A stretch of DNA of 64,000 bases from Methylocaldum sp. 14B (GTDB lineage Bacteria > Pseudomonadota > Gammaproteobacteria > Methylococcales > Methylococcaceae), in NCBI RefSeq assembly GCF_002005105.1, contig NZ_MSCV01000023.1, positions 1-64,000 on the forward strand, given 5' to 3'. Under the pieces are notes generated by a model, which saw only the letters and a list, made by a program, of their open reading frames with translations, was not told the origin of the DNA and made no database searches. Below are positions 43,660 to 52,047 of this stretch, one piece after another (positions within the stretch are counted from its first letter, which is position 1; the number at the start of each line of letters is the position of its first letter). A program made the position numbers and the translations under genes.

Positions 43660-44481
43660 ATGGACACACCGTTTTCCGCGCCCGATACCAGCCCACCGCC
43701 GATCGACCCGACCGGGCGGTCATTCTATTGTCATGGGCTGACGCTTTTAATCGACGCCCGGGTTCCGTTTCTCGTCGGAGGAGCCTACGCACTGGAGTGC
43801 TACACCGGAATCTCGCGCCACACCAAGGATCTGGATATCTTCGTGCGGCCCGACGATCGGGATCGCATCATCGAAATTCTTGCAAGCGCGGGCTATCAAG
43901 CCGACGTCACGTATCCTCACTGGCTCGCCAAGGCGTACTACGGGGAATATTTCATCGATATCATCTTCAGTTCCGGAAACGGCATTTGCGCCGTCGACGA
44001 AGCGTGGTTCGAGCACGCCCCCCGACGGGACATACTGGGCGTGCCGGTATTGCTTTGCCCGATAGAGGAAATCATCTGGTCGAAATCCTTCGTACTGGAG
44101 CGGGAGCGTTACGACGGCGCAGACATCGCCCATATCCTCCGTGTCTGTTCCGACCGATTGAATTGGACTAGGCTGATGGACCGCTTCGGCGCCCACTGGC
44201 GGGTACTGCTCAGCCATCTCGTTCTTTTCGGCTTCATCTACCCGGCCGAAAGAAGCCGCATTCCCGATTGGGTGATGCAGCGGCTGCTGGCCCTTTTGGC
44301 CGACGAGCTTCGCAGCGCACCGCCTTCCGAGCGCCTCTGCCAGGGTACGCTGCTCTCACGGGAACAATATCTGACCGACATCATGCGCTGGGGTTACCAG
44401 GACGCCCGCCTGCAACCCAAGGGGCGAATGACCCACGAAAACATTGCCCACTGGACGGCCGCCATCGATGTCAAAGAATAA
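43660..44481 (+). CDS. Nucleotidyltransferase-fold protein
   Basis: 273 aa. VPFLVGGAYALECYTGISRHTKDLDIFV is the GG...DxD signature of the NTase fold (metal-binding Asp pair in DLDIF), as in AbiEii-like toxins and tRNA/antibiotic nucleotidyltransferases; YFIDIIF provides the third acidic residue. The C-terminal helical part (about 130-270) is unassigned. The ATG at 43660 fits the gene start eight bases after the metallophosphoesterase stop; a longer in-frame extension overlaps that gene and is rejected. Possible role: nucleotidylation of a protein or RNA, reversed by the neighbour. This is inference. Confidence 0.8.
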   Translation: MDTPFSAPDTSPPPIDPTGRSFYCHGLTLLIDARVPFLVGGAYALECYTGISRHTKDLDIFVRPDDRDRIIEILASAGYQADVTYPHWLAKAYYGEYFIDIIFSSGNGICAVDEAWFEHAPRRDILGVPVLLCPIEEIIWSKSFVLERERYDGADIAHILRVCSDRLNWTRLMDRFGAHWRVLLSHLVLFGFIYPAERSRIPDWVMQRLLALLADELRSAPPSERLCQGTLLSREQYLTDIMRWGYQDARLQPKGRMTHENIAHWTAAIDVKE

Positions 44482-44574
44482 ATCCGCATGATCGACCGAA
44501 TACCCGGTTCATCGCGGATGTCGAATGCTGCGATCTGGCAGCGCAATCAGTCCATTCTTGCTATCTAACCATAC

Positions 44575-45849
44575 GTGTTCCGACTTCTTCGAATCGCTCT
44601 ATTGACCGCCGTGTCCGGCGCTTTGACCATGACGACCTTGACCGATTTCTGGGACGGCTATCAGTTGGCCAGCACACTCGGGCGTCCGGACGCACCGTCT
44701 TCCTGCACGGTCCCGTCGACCGACTGGGAGCATGCCGCCCCGTTTCCGCAACTGGAAACCCGTAGCGACCTCCCTGAACTCCGGGTCGTCACGTATAACC
44801 TCCATTCCGGACTCGGGCCTCGCTGGCGCGTTTTTGCCGACCGCCGGGAGGTCGAACGCAATCTCACCGGCATTGCCGACCGGATCGCGGGAGCATCACC
44901 GGAAATGCCCATAGACGTCGTCGCGCTTAACGAAGTGGACTTCGGCTCGCGCCGTAGCGGCTGGATCGATCAAGCCGCATTTCTGGCGGACGAACTCGAG
45001 CGTCGCACCGGCCATGCCTACGCGGTGGCACGCGGCGAAACCTGGCGCCGGGATACACCCGGCCTGGAGGTCCGCTTCGGCAACGCCGTACTGTTCCGGC
45101 ACTCGGCGCTTGCCGTGGATGCCCGGATTCTGGAAAAGACGCAAAAGACGAGTTATGCCTCGGCTTTCCCGGTGAGCGCTCTGGACCGGATCTTGAACGA
45201 GCCGCGCGGAGCGCTTCACCTACGCATTCGGTTCTTCGGCCAGCCGGTGGACTTCCTGGTTACCCACCTCGAGGCCTTCAACCCCGCGCGCCGGGAAGCG
45301 CAGGCGGCCGATCTCCTGCAGCGGTTCGTCGAGTCCGGCCGGACTTCGATTCTCCTCGGCGACATGAACACGGTTCCGACCGCCCTGACATACCAACGTC
45401 CTCACTTCGCCGCCGACCGCACTCACGACGTGTTGACCAGCGGCGACCTCGCGGATGCGCGGGTTGTCGTCGCAGCGCGCGAGGGCGTCAACGATTTTTC
45501 GGGTTGGGCAACCTTCCCGGCCCTTGCTCCGGTATGGCCTCTGGACGGATCGTTCGCCACACCCGATCTGATACCTCAAGCCGTTCAGGTGATCGGCGCC
45601 GACGAATCCGATCACCGCGGACTGTCGGTCACCTACGGCTGGCTGACGCCCGAAGCGAAGTCCGCCTTCATCCGCTGGCACGATGCCGTGCGTCAGCACC
45701 AACTGGCACGTCTCGTCGACTGCGACGTCCCGAAGCGCATTCCGGACAAGCACCGCGTTCTCGAATGGCTGAAAACGAACACCGGGTTCGTGAGTATCCT
45801 CTCGGGCATCGGCGGAGGATCAAAGGATACTCCTCAGGACGGGGGCTAA
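44575..45849 (+). CDS. Secreted endonuclease/exonuclease/phosphatase family protein
   Basis: 424 aa, GTG start. Signal-like N-terminus (MFRLLRIALLTAVSGALTM). The catalytic EEP fold is recognised by LRVVTYNLHSGLG, DVVALNEVDFGS (metal Glu), LVTHLEAFNP, ILLGDMNTVPTA (GDxN) and GADESDHRGLSVTYG (SDHR). These proteins cleave phosphodiesters of nucleic acids or lipids. A C-terminal tail of about 80 residues (FIRWHDAVRQHQLARLVD) is extra. It lies 93 bases after the nucleotidyltransferase gene on the same strand. Confidence 0.88.
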   Translation: MFRLLRIALLTAVSGALTMTTLTDFWDGYQLASTLGRPDAPSSCTVPSTDWEHAAPFPQLETRSDLPELRVVTYNLHSGLGPRWRVFADRREVERNLTGIADRIAGASPEMPIDVVALNEVDFGSRRSGWIDQAAFLADELERRTGHAYAVARGETWRRDTPGLEVRFGNAVLFRHSALAVDARILEKTQKTSYASAFPVSALDRILNEPRGALHLRIRFFGQPVDFLVTHLEAFNPARREAQAADLLQRFVESGRTSILLGDMNTVPTALTYQRPHFAADRTHDVLTSGDLADARVVVAAREGVNDFSGWATFPALAPVWPLDGSFATPDLIPQAVQVIGADESDHRGLSVTYGWLTPEAKSAFIRWHDAVRQHQLARLVDCDVPKRIPDKHRVLEWLKTNTGFVSILSGIGGGSKDTPQDGG

Positions 45850-46102
45850 GTTGTTGCATCGTCTGCCTTCTCCCCGGTTTGAGGATGTCGAAAAGTTCGC
45901 GATCGATGCGGCTCATGCCGGACAATCCCTGTCCGGCACCCTACGGGCGGACTTACCGTGCACCAGTTCGCCGGGAGCGAACTGGAACGTGGGAAGCACG
46001 GCCCGAAGGGCGAGTCTCATGGATGAGACGAGTAAATCGGCCTCGTCGCGTTGCGTCTTGCCCTGCCGATTTGTCCCTTCGTGCAGCGCATCCTATTAAT
46101 CA
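45850..46102. other. Intergenic upstream of the hairpin repeat
   Basis: About 250 bases without a credible gene. GCCGGACAATCCCTGTCCGGC near 45920 is a palindrome, as is GTCTCATGGATGAGAC near 46014. No known RNA recognised. Confidence 0.45.
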
Positions 46103-46240
46103 GGCCCGTAAATACCCTCCTGGTATTTACGGGCCGCCGCCCAGGCCGGTACACGCCCGGCCTGGGCTCACGCGGCTTGTCGCCGCGCCGGGGCATCCCT
46201 GCCCCGGATTAACCCGGCCTATATTTATAGGCCGGGTTAA
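46103..46240 (+). repeat. Five-hairpin repeat, copy 1
   Basis: Five consecutive perfect stems: GGCCCGTAAATACC/GGTATTTACGGGCC (46103-46135), GCCCAGGCCGG/CCGGCCTGGGC (46139-46167), CGCGGC/GCCGCG (46171-46187), CCGGGGC/GCCCCGG (46188-46207) and TTAACCCGGCCTATA/TATAGGCCGGGTTAA (46209-46240). Copy 2 is at 51157-51258 in the same orientation. It lies in the leader of the PLD-family gene. Confidence 0.9.
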
Positions 46241-46278
46241 TAATATGCAAAACGCCCGTTTGCCATTCGAAGTACGAT

Positions 46279-46313
46279 GGTAGGGCGGGTTAGCATACCC
46301 GCGTAACCCGCCT
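46279..46313. repeat. GGTAGGGCGGGTTAGC palindrome
   Basis: GGCGGGTTAGCATACCCGCGTAACCCGCC, a member of the GGGTGGGTTA repeat family, between the hairpin repeat and the PLD gene start. Confidence 0.6.
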
Positions 46314-46367
46314 TTTCGCCGTTTCATTGGAACAACGAGGTATACGCTGCAAAATGCAAGGATGACC

Positions 46368-47993
46368 ATGAATCGATATGGACGCCGAACCCATCGATTC
46401 GGCCGCCTCGTTTTAATTGTTCTGGCCGGCGTGATAGCGATCTGGCTCGTCGGTCATCTGCTGCTCGACGTCCAGTTCCCCGATCCGCTCGTTACATCGA
46501 CGGATGCCGGGCGACCCGACGATGAGGATCGATCAATGCGCGAAATCTTCGAATCCTTGCCCGCCGAGGGCGCCACCGTGTCCCAGGTGACCCTGTTGGA
46601 CGATAACGTGATGGCCTGGGTCGAACGCTGGCGCCTGTTGGCTAACGCCCGAAAGCGTCTCGACATCAGCTATTTCATTCTGGAACAGGATGTCTTCGGC
46701 ATCGCTTTTCTCGGCCATCTCGTCCACAAGGCCGGTCAAGGCCTTACGGTCCGGGTGCTGCTCGACGCCATAGGCACCACGATGTCGCGCGACGTCCAGG
46801 GGAACGATTACCTCGATACAGTGGTACAGACGGCCAATGTCACCGTAAAGCTGTACCGCCCGCTGCGCTATCGCTTCCAGGATGCCTTTCTCACCCTGAA
46901 TCCCGCGGCAATCGTTGCCAGCGACCACGACAAGATTCTCCTGGCGGACGGCGTTCACGGCCTGATCGGAGGACGGAACATCGCGACCGAGTATTTTGCC
47001 GACCTGAACTTCGATCCCAAGGCGTTTCGCGATGCGGACGCGGTATTGACCGGACGAGAGGCCGGAGCCGTGCTCGAAGCCGTGTTCGAATCGCAATACG
47101 ACGGTGGAGAGGCTCATGCTGTCACCCGCGAAACAGTGGACTTGCTCGATTCGACCAGTGACTTGCTGCTCGCCTACCAGGCTATGGATTACTGGCTGCG
47201 GGGCGAACCCATACCCGAAGCCGTGTCCGCCCGGATTCGCGATCGCCGGTTGCCCTGGATCGACGAGCTTCAGGCTCGTCCCATGCTCCACGGCGCTCTG
47301 GCCAGACCGGCCCCTGAATCGGTGCAGGCGCCCGTTCGTTTTCTCGACAGCCGCACTCGCCTGATCAGAACCGACGATCCCATTACAGTCAGCCTTGGCC
47401 GGCTGGTGCGCGGCGCCAAGAAATCGATTTTCGTCGCCAACCCGTATTTGGTGCTTTCGGAGCAAGCCGTAAGTGTATTGGAAGATGCGGCTCGGCGCGG
47501 CGTAGAAATCACGGTACTCACCAACAGCCCCGTGTCCAGCGATAATCCCCTCAGCCAGGCTTTTTTCCTCGAGCAATGGCCGAAACTCCTGGCGCGGGTT
47601 CCGACGCTGCGGCTGTTCGTCGCCGGGGACCGCCACAATCTGCACGGCAAGTTCGCCGTGATCGACGATCAGCTCGGCCTGTTGGGGACTTACAACCTCG
47701 ACCCCCTCAGCATGGCCCTCAACAGCGAACTGGTTGCCGCCGTATGGTCTGCCCGGTTCGCCGAAAAACTGCTGGAAACGGGACGACAACTTATCGCCGC
47801 GGGCCCGCCGACCGCCTACGAATACCGCATCGCGCGCGACGATGAGGGCCGCCCTAGCCGCGACGAAGAAGGACGGATAATCGTCGCTTTCGGACCGAAC
47901 GATCACCTTGAGCGGGACGACTGGACAGCCGTCCGGCGCTACCGGTGGCTGGTTCGCGGACTGGCGGCCGTGAGCGGACGCTCGTTCTTCTAA
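46368..47993 (+). CDS. Phospholipase D/cardiolipin synthase-family protein
   Basis: 541 aa with one N-terminal transmembrane helix (VLIVLAGVIAIWLVGHLLL). Two HKD motifs: the first at about 187-194 (HDKILLAD, before GVHGLIGGRN), the second LHGKFAVIDD (before GLLGTYN). Both keep H, K and D, so the protein is probably catalytic: phosphatidyl transfer or phosphodiester hydrolysis at the periplasmic side. It is close to the second family of cardiolipin synthases. ATG at 46368 with AGGA upstream; another ATG at 46362 is possible. It converges on the PBP gene with 43 bases between the stops. Confidence 0.88.
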   Translation: MNRYGRRTHRFGRLVLIVLAGVIAIWLVGHLLLDVQFPDPLVTSTDAGRPDDEDRSMREIFESLPAEGATVSQVTLLDDNVMAWVERWRLLANARKRLDISYFILEQDVFGIAFLGHLVHKAGQGLTVRVLLDAIGTTMSRDVQGNDYLDTVVQTANVTVKLYRPLRYRFQDAFLTLNPAAIVASDHDKILLADGVHGLIGGRNIATEYFADLNFDPKAFRDADAVLTGREAGAVLEAVFESQYDGGEAHAVTRETVDLLDSTSDLLLAYQAMDYWLRGEPIPEAVSARIRDRRLPWIDELQARPMLHGALARPAPESVQAPVRFLDSRTRLIRTDDPITVSLGRLVRGAKKSIFVANPYLVLSEQAVSVLEDAARRGVEITVLTNSPVSSDNPLSQAFFLEQWPKLLARVPTLRLFVAGDRHNLHGKFAVIDDQLGLLGTYNLDPLSMALNSELVAAVWSARFAEKLLETGRQLIAAGPPTAYEYRIARDDEGRPSRDEEGRIIVAFGPNDHLERDDWTAVRRYRWLVRGLAAVSGRSFF

Positions 47994-48036
47994 AGTGCTG
48001 CTCGGAACCGTATAGCCAAAGCCTCGGGGAAACGGT

Positions 48037-51000
48037 CTATCGCTGTGTCGTCGGCGCCGGCTCGAAGCCTTTGGCGGTGGCGGCAGTGACAGTGTGAGGA
48101 CGAGACTCCGGCGGCTCGGAATAGGCACGCGCGATCAGCGGCGTCAGCGTTGGCTCGAGGGATTTGAGCACTTGCACCGGCAAGGCGCTCGTGAAGCGAT
48201 AACGCGCGGCGGCGGGTCCGGTCACGTACGCAGTCACTGTTCCGAAGTGGCGATCACCCAGCATGAAGGCAAATGTCGCCGTACGACTGATGACCTGTGT
48301 TGCGATCAGCCGTCCGCCGGGTCCGAAAATCTCGCGTTGATGATCCCCCGTCCCGGTTTTGCCGGCCATGACGAGGGGCGTACCCGTGGGGCCCTTGTAC
48401 ACGCCTTTGACCCGTATCGCAGTGCCGCGCTCGACGACATCGATCAGGGCGCTGCGCGCAGCCGCCGCCACCTCCGGCGACAACACCCGTCGGCCTTGTG
48501 CCTGCGTCAGCTGCATGAGTGTCTCGTAAGGCGTATCCGCTGCGAAGTGGAAGGCGTCGAAGCGTACCATCGGGAGGCGCACGCCGTCGTTCAACAGGAT
48601 GCCCATCAATTCGGCGAGTGCGGCCGGACGGTCTCCCGAGGCGCCGATGGAGCTGGCATAGGAAGGCGTCAGAGCCCCGAACGGGTAACCGAGCCGTTTC
48701 CACGCCCGGTGGATTTGGGCAAAAGCCTCGTTCTCCAGCAAGGTGCGAATGCGCTTGTCTTGCGCGTAACGGCGGCTGGTCTTGAATAGCCAGCGATACA
48801 CCTGTTGACGCTCCTGTGCGCTGGCGCCGACGACCTCGCCAAGGGTGGCGTTCGGATGCTCGACCAGATAGCTCACCAACCAAAGCTCAAGGGGATGGAT
48901 ACGCGCGATATACCCGCGATCCTGCAGGTCGAAGCGCTCCGTGGAGTATTTTTCGTAAAGGTCCGTGATGTCTTCGGCGGATAGGCCTTGGCCCACGTGG
49001 TGCGCCTGCAAATAATCCCGAAGAGCGGCAACGTCGCGACGCGGGTAGACCGAGCGATATACGGTGGCCAGCCGTTTGGGAACGGGGTGCACGCTCCCGG
49101 TTAGGATATCCAGGGCTTCCTGAGGGGTTTTGTTCCGGTACTTGGCATAAAAGCGGCGCAGATACGCTTTCCCTTCCTGGTCCGCGAAGCGCTCCAGATA
49201 CTGCTGCCGCTTTTCGCTGTCCTTCGCGTCCATCCAGCGTGCCACGCCATCGGGCTTATACAGGTGGTAGTAGACCACGTCGCGCATGAGCCGGATGAAG
49301 ACCAAGTTCACCGATTCCTGCAGTGCCACGCGCAGGGACATAATCTTGGAATTATCGTCCTTATTGAAATTGGCGAAAGTGTGTAGCCCGCCGCCGGTAA
49401 AAAAAGCCTCTCCCGGGCTGGCCGAGTAGCGGCGCTCCAGCGCCGCCTCGAGCATGGCTGATAACCCGATCTTGCGGTTCGCAAGGAGCTGATCGACAAC
49501 CCACCGCGACAGATGATCGCGCGGGTGAATCTCGGCCCGGCGCAGGGTCTCGCTCGGTTGGCCGGCATACTGGTCATAAAGTTCCGCGATGATTTCCAGG
49601 TAATGCACCAGGGTGCGCAGCTTGGCGGTCGAACCGAGGTCCAGCCGGATGCCCTCGTTCACATCGAGCGGCTGCTCGTTGTTGTCGGCCTGCACCCGCA
49701 ACAGGTTTCCTTGGCTGCTGCGCTCGTACAGAACGAAGCTGTAAACGATCTCGCCAAAATCACTGTCGGTGCTGAGGAGCCGAAAACCCAAAACCCCTGC
49801 GGCACGCGCCTGCTCGGGCTCGCGCAATCTGCGCAAAGCCTGGGCTACCGCCTGCTGAATGTCGTAATCGATGGTCGAGCGGGCGGTCAGATCGAGCCGG
49901 TCAAGGTCGTAGATCCGGCTCACACCCAAGGCGGTGGCAAGCCGGGCGCGCAATACGCTTTCGGTCTTCCGATCGATGAGGGGTGCCGCGGGCGTCAGAT
50001 TGGCCTGGACGCTCGTAGCGCCTGACACGCTCAGCGCGGCATCGCGCAGCGCCGTTGGGATGACCCCCTGCGCGGCCAGCACGCGCAGATGGCTGTCGGC
50101 CAGGTTCTCCAGGTCGGCACGCCCTGCCAGGAGATAATACGCGGGGCGACGTTGCGCCAGCAGGAGGCACAACACCTGGCGATAGGCCAGCGCCTGTTCC
50201 GCGGTGATCCCCTCGCCGGTGGACAGGTTCGCGGCGCCGAGTAACTGGTTCACCGCAGCAAAATCCGATCCGAACCATGCCTGCAAACCATCGCCGAGTC
50301 CGTGCACTTCGCCGGAATCCGGTACGGCGGCGAGCGGCATGGAATTCAGGTAGGCCTGAACGATGCCGCGCCGTGCCTTCCGGGTGTCGGGGCCTAAGAG
50401 GTAAGCGCGCAGCGAGGCGCTGCTCATCTGCCGCAGCTTTTCCATGGGGTTGTCCGTACGGCCGCCGGGGGAATGGCGGTATTTCTCCATCTGGGTGGCG
50501 AGTGTGCTGCCGCCGGCCACGTTGATGTCGGCTCCGAGCTTGCGTGCGATCAGCTCCATGGTCGCCCGCGCGAAGCGGTCCCACTCGATCGCAGGATTGA
50601 GGTGCGGATAACGGTCATCGAGCAATTCCCGGTTCTCGATGAAGAGTAAGGTTTTGATCACCAATGGCGGTATGGCGTCGAAATCGGGATAAATTCGGGT
50701 GGGGTAGGTTTTACTGAACAGGACTTCGCTATCGCGATCGAAGATCGTGAGACCGGCCTGGATCTTCTCGAAATAGGTGGCATAAAAGCCCTTGTCGACC
50801 ACACGCAGCAATTGCGGCGAAAACCGTGCCTGCGCGGTTATGGAGAAGCCGAGGTTCCGGAGACGCTGCTGAAAGCTCGGAAGGGCCGTGTACCCGAGCC
50901 GTTCATCGTAGGGCCCGGCGCTCGGATAGCGGATGGCGGCGCTACCTCCCGGCTCCACCTGGAAGCGCAGATGCTCGTCGATCGAAGAGAGATAGCGTGA

Positions 51001-51114
51001 TTGGAAATCCGATGTCTTGATTTCCTGGAAGATGTAAATGGCAGTGAGCGCCAGCAATGCCCCGGCCGTGCTCCAAACGGTGATCCTGAACAGTGCGCCG
51101 CTGCGTTGGCTCAT
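48037..51114 (-). CDS. Class A-like penicillin-binding protein (GT51 plus transpeptidase)
   Basis: 1025 aa. N-terminal transmembrane helix (ITVWSTAGALLALTAIYIF). The glycosyltransferase 51 domain (about 155-300) has a divergent catalytic motif (FIENRELLDD where FxEDRRFxxH is usual) and GGSTLATQMEK in place of GGSTITQQLAK. The transpeptidase has SxxK in LGSTAKL, SxN in QESVNLVF and KTG in MAGKTGTGD, all intact. A large helical insertion (about 590-750) makes it longer than the usual 750-850 aa. ATG at 51114; the TTG at 51153 lies in repeat DNA and is less likely. The weak GT51 motif raises doubt about transglycosylase activity. Confidence 0.88.
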   Translation of the reverse strand: MSQRSGALFRITVWSTAGALLALTAIYIFQEIKTSDFQSRYLSSIDEHLRFQVEPGGSAAIRYPSAGPYDERLGYTALPSFQQRLRNLGFSITAQARFSPQLLRVVDKGFYATYFEKIQAGLTIFDRDSEVLFSKTYPTRIYPDFDAIPPLVIKTLLFIENRELLDDRYPHLNPAIEWDRFARATMELIARKLGADINVAGGSTLATQMEKYRHSPGGRTDNPMEKLRQMSSASLRAYLLGPDTRKARRGIVQAYLNSMPLAAVPDSGEVHGLGDGLQAWFGSDFAAVNQLLGAANLSTGEGITAEQALAYRQVLCLLLAQRRPAYYLLAGRADLENLADSHLRVLAAQGVIPTALRDAALSVSGATSVQANLTPAAPLIDRKTESVLRARLATALGVSRIYDLDRLDLTARSTIDYDIQQAVAQALRRLREPEQARAAGVLGFRLLSTDSDFGEIVYSFVLYERSSQGNLLRVQADNNEQPLDVNEGIRLDLGSTAKLRTLVHYLEIIAELYDQYAGQPSETLRRAEIHPRDHLSRWVVDQLLANRKIGLSAMLEAALERRYSASPGEAFFTGGGLHTFANFNKDDNSKIMSLRVALQESVNLVFIRLMRDVVYYHLYKPDGVARWMDAKDSEKRQQYLERFADQEGKAYLRRFYAKYRNKTPQEALDILTGSVHPVPKRLATVYRSVYPRRDVAALRDYLQAHHVGQGLSAEDITDLYEKYSTERFDLQDRGYIARIHPLELWLVSYLVEHPNATLGEVVGASAQERQQVYRWLFKTSRRYAQDKRIRTLLENEAFAQIHRAWKRLGYPFGALTPSYASSIGASGDRPAALAELMGILLNDGVRLPMVRFDAFHFAADTPYETLMQLTQAQGRRVLSPEVAAAARSALIDVVERGTAIRVKGVYKGPTGTPLVMAGKTGTGDHQREIFGPGGRLIATQVISRTATFAFMLGDRHFGTVTAYVTGPAAARYRFTSALPVQVLKSLEPTLTPLIARAYSEPPESRPHTVTAATAKGFEPAPTTQR

Positions 51115-51156
51115 ATAAGCTAAAGGTCCTCCCGCCCGCCAAGAATTTATCAATCA

Positions 51157-51258
51157 GGCCCGTAAATACCCTCCTGGTATTTACGGGCCGCCGCCAAGGC
51201 CGGTACAGGCCCGACCTTGGCTCACGCGGCTTGTCGCCGCGCTAAGGAAACCCTGCCC
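51157..51258 (+). repeat. Five-hairpin repeat, copy 2 (partly degraded)
   Basis: Stem 1 is identical to copy 1 (51157-51189). Stem 2 is GCCAAGGCCGG/CCGACCTTGGC (51193-51221): the C-G pair of copy 1 has become A-T, one further position is mispaired. Stem 3 is kept. Stem 4 (CTAAGGAAACCC) and stem 5 are lost. It lies upstream of the PBP gene. Confidence 0.88.
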
Positions 51259-51839
51259 CGGATTAACCAAAATAATAGCCCCAAACAGGGCGCCGCGAAT
51301 ATCGTGCGTGCGCCGCGATTGCAAGACAAGTTTCCATTCGATGCCAATGGGGTCCGCGGTAGATTCTACGGGAGTGCGACGTTTCATGTCCTGGGCTCAG
51401 ATTGGCCGACTCCAGCCAGTCTACAACCCACCGGTTACGTGCAATCCGCCGATTCAGCCGACAAAGTCTTTGCGCATCATTGCCGATCCGAGCAGGACAT
51501 AGAGCGGGATATCCAAAAGGGTGTCAAATCGACGTGTCCCATGTACCGCCGCATGAAGCGAAAATCGGAAAGCCTCGTGAATCAGCCCCCTCGGACAGTC
51601 TGCGACTGTCTCCGAGCTTATTTTGTCGCTTCAGAAAAGAATCCGAAAGCCGGAAAATCGACGTTATCGCGTACCCGGCGGAAAGCATTGAAGAGGGACG
51701 GCGGAGGCATCGGGCTTTGGTTATTTGCTTTAGTTTTCCTTAAGCGAAAGACCGACGCCTACCGACACGAAAGGACCGCAAGGCAAACGATAAAAGCCTG
51801 ATCCGTTTCACGCCGCCCCGTTTCAGATGCCGAAACCTC
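51259..51839. other. Long intergenic region, no credible gene
   Basis: 580 bases. Plus-strand frames of up to 190 codons run here, but with no recognisable domain and no ribosome site. ACAGTCTGCGACTGTC near 51596 is a palindrome. No RNA recognised. Confidence 0.4.
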
Positions 51840-52010
51840 CTAACAACCGGAATCCTTGCACTTCCGGCAACACTCGACGATGGTCCAGGCACCGCTTGCG
51901 GACCGCCGACGCAAGAATAGGTAGTCGGATGACAAAACCATTTGCTTGCACAAAGGACATCGGTACTTGGAAGACTGAAGATAGGTTTTCTCTTGCTTTT
52001 TCATGAACAT
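51840..52010 (-). CDS. Small zinc-ribbon protein
   Basis: 56 aa. Two CxxC pairs: CPLC at the centre and CRKC before a C-terminal Cys (CKDSGC); the middle is basic. It is probably a treble-clef or zinc-ribbon protein. The start at 52010 (or 52004) follows AAGAAGT; the longer frame upstream overlaps the glycosyltransferase gene and is unlikely. Function unknown. Confidence 0.45.
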   Translation of the reverse strand: MFMKKQEKTYLQSSKYRCPLCKQMVLSSDYLFLRRRSASGAWTIVECCRKCKDSGC

Positions 52011-52047
52011 ACTTCTTGAGAAATTTAAGTGGAATATTGCGTGAGCT

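Noticed and set aside
51217-51801. A 194-codon plus-strand frame
   Set aside because: It starts inside the hairpin repeat, has no domain or ribosome site and looks random in composition.
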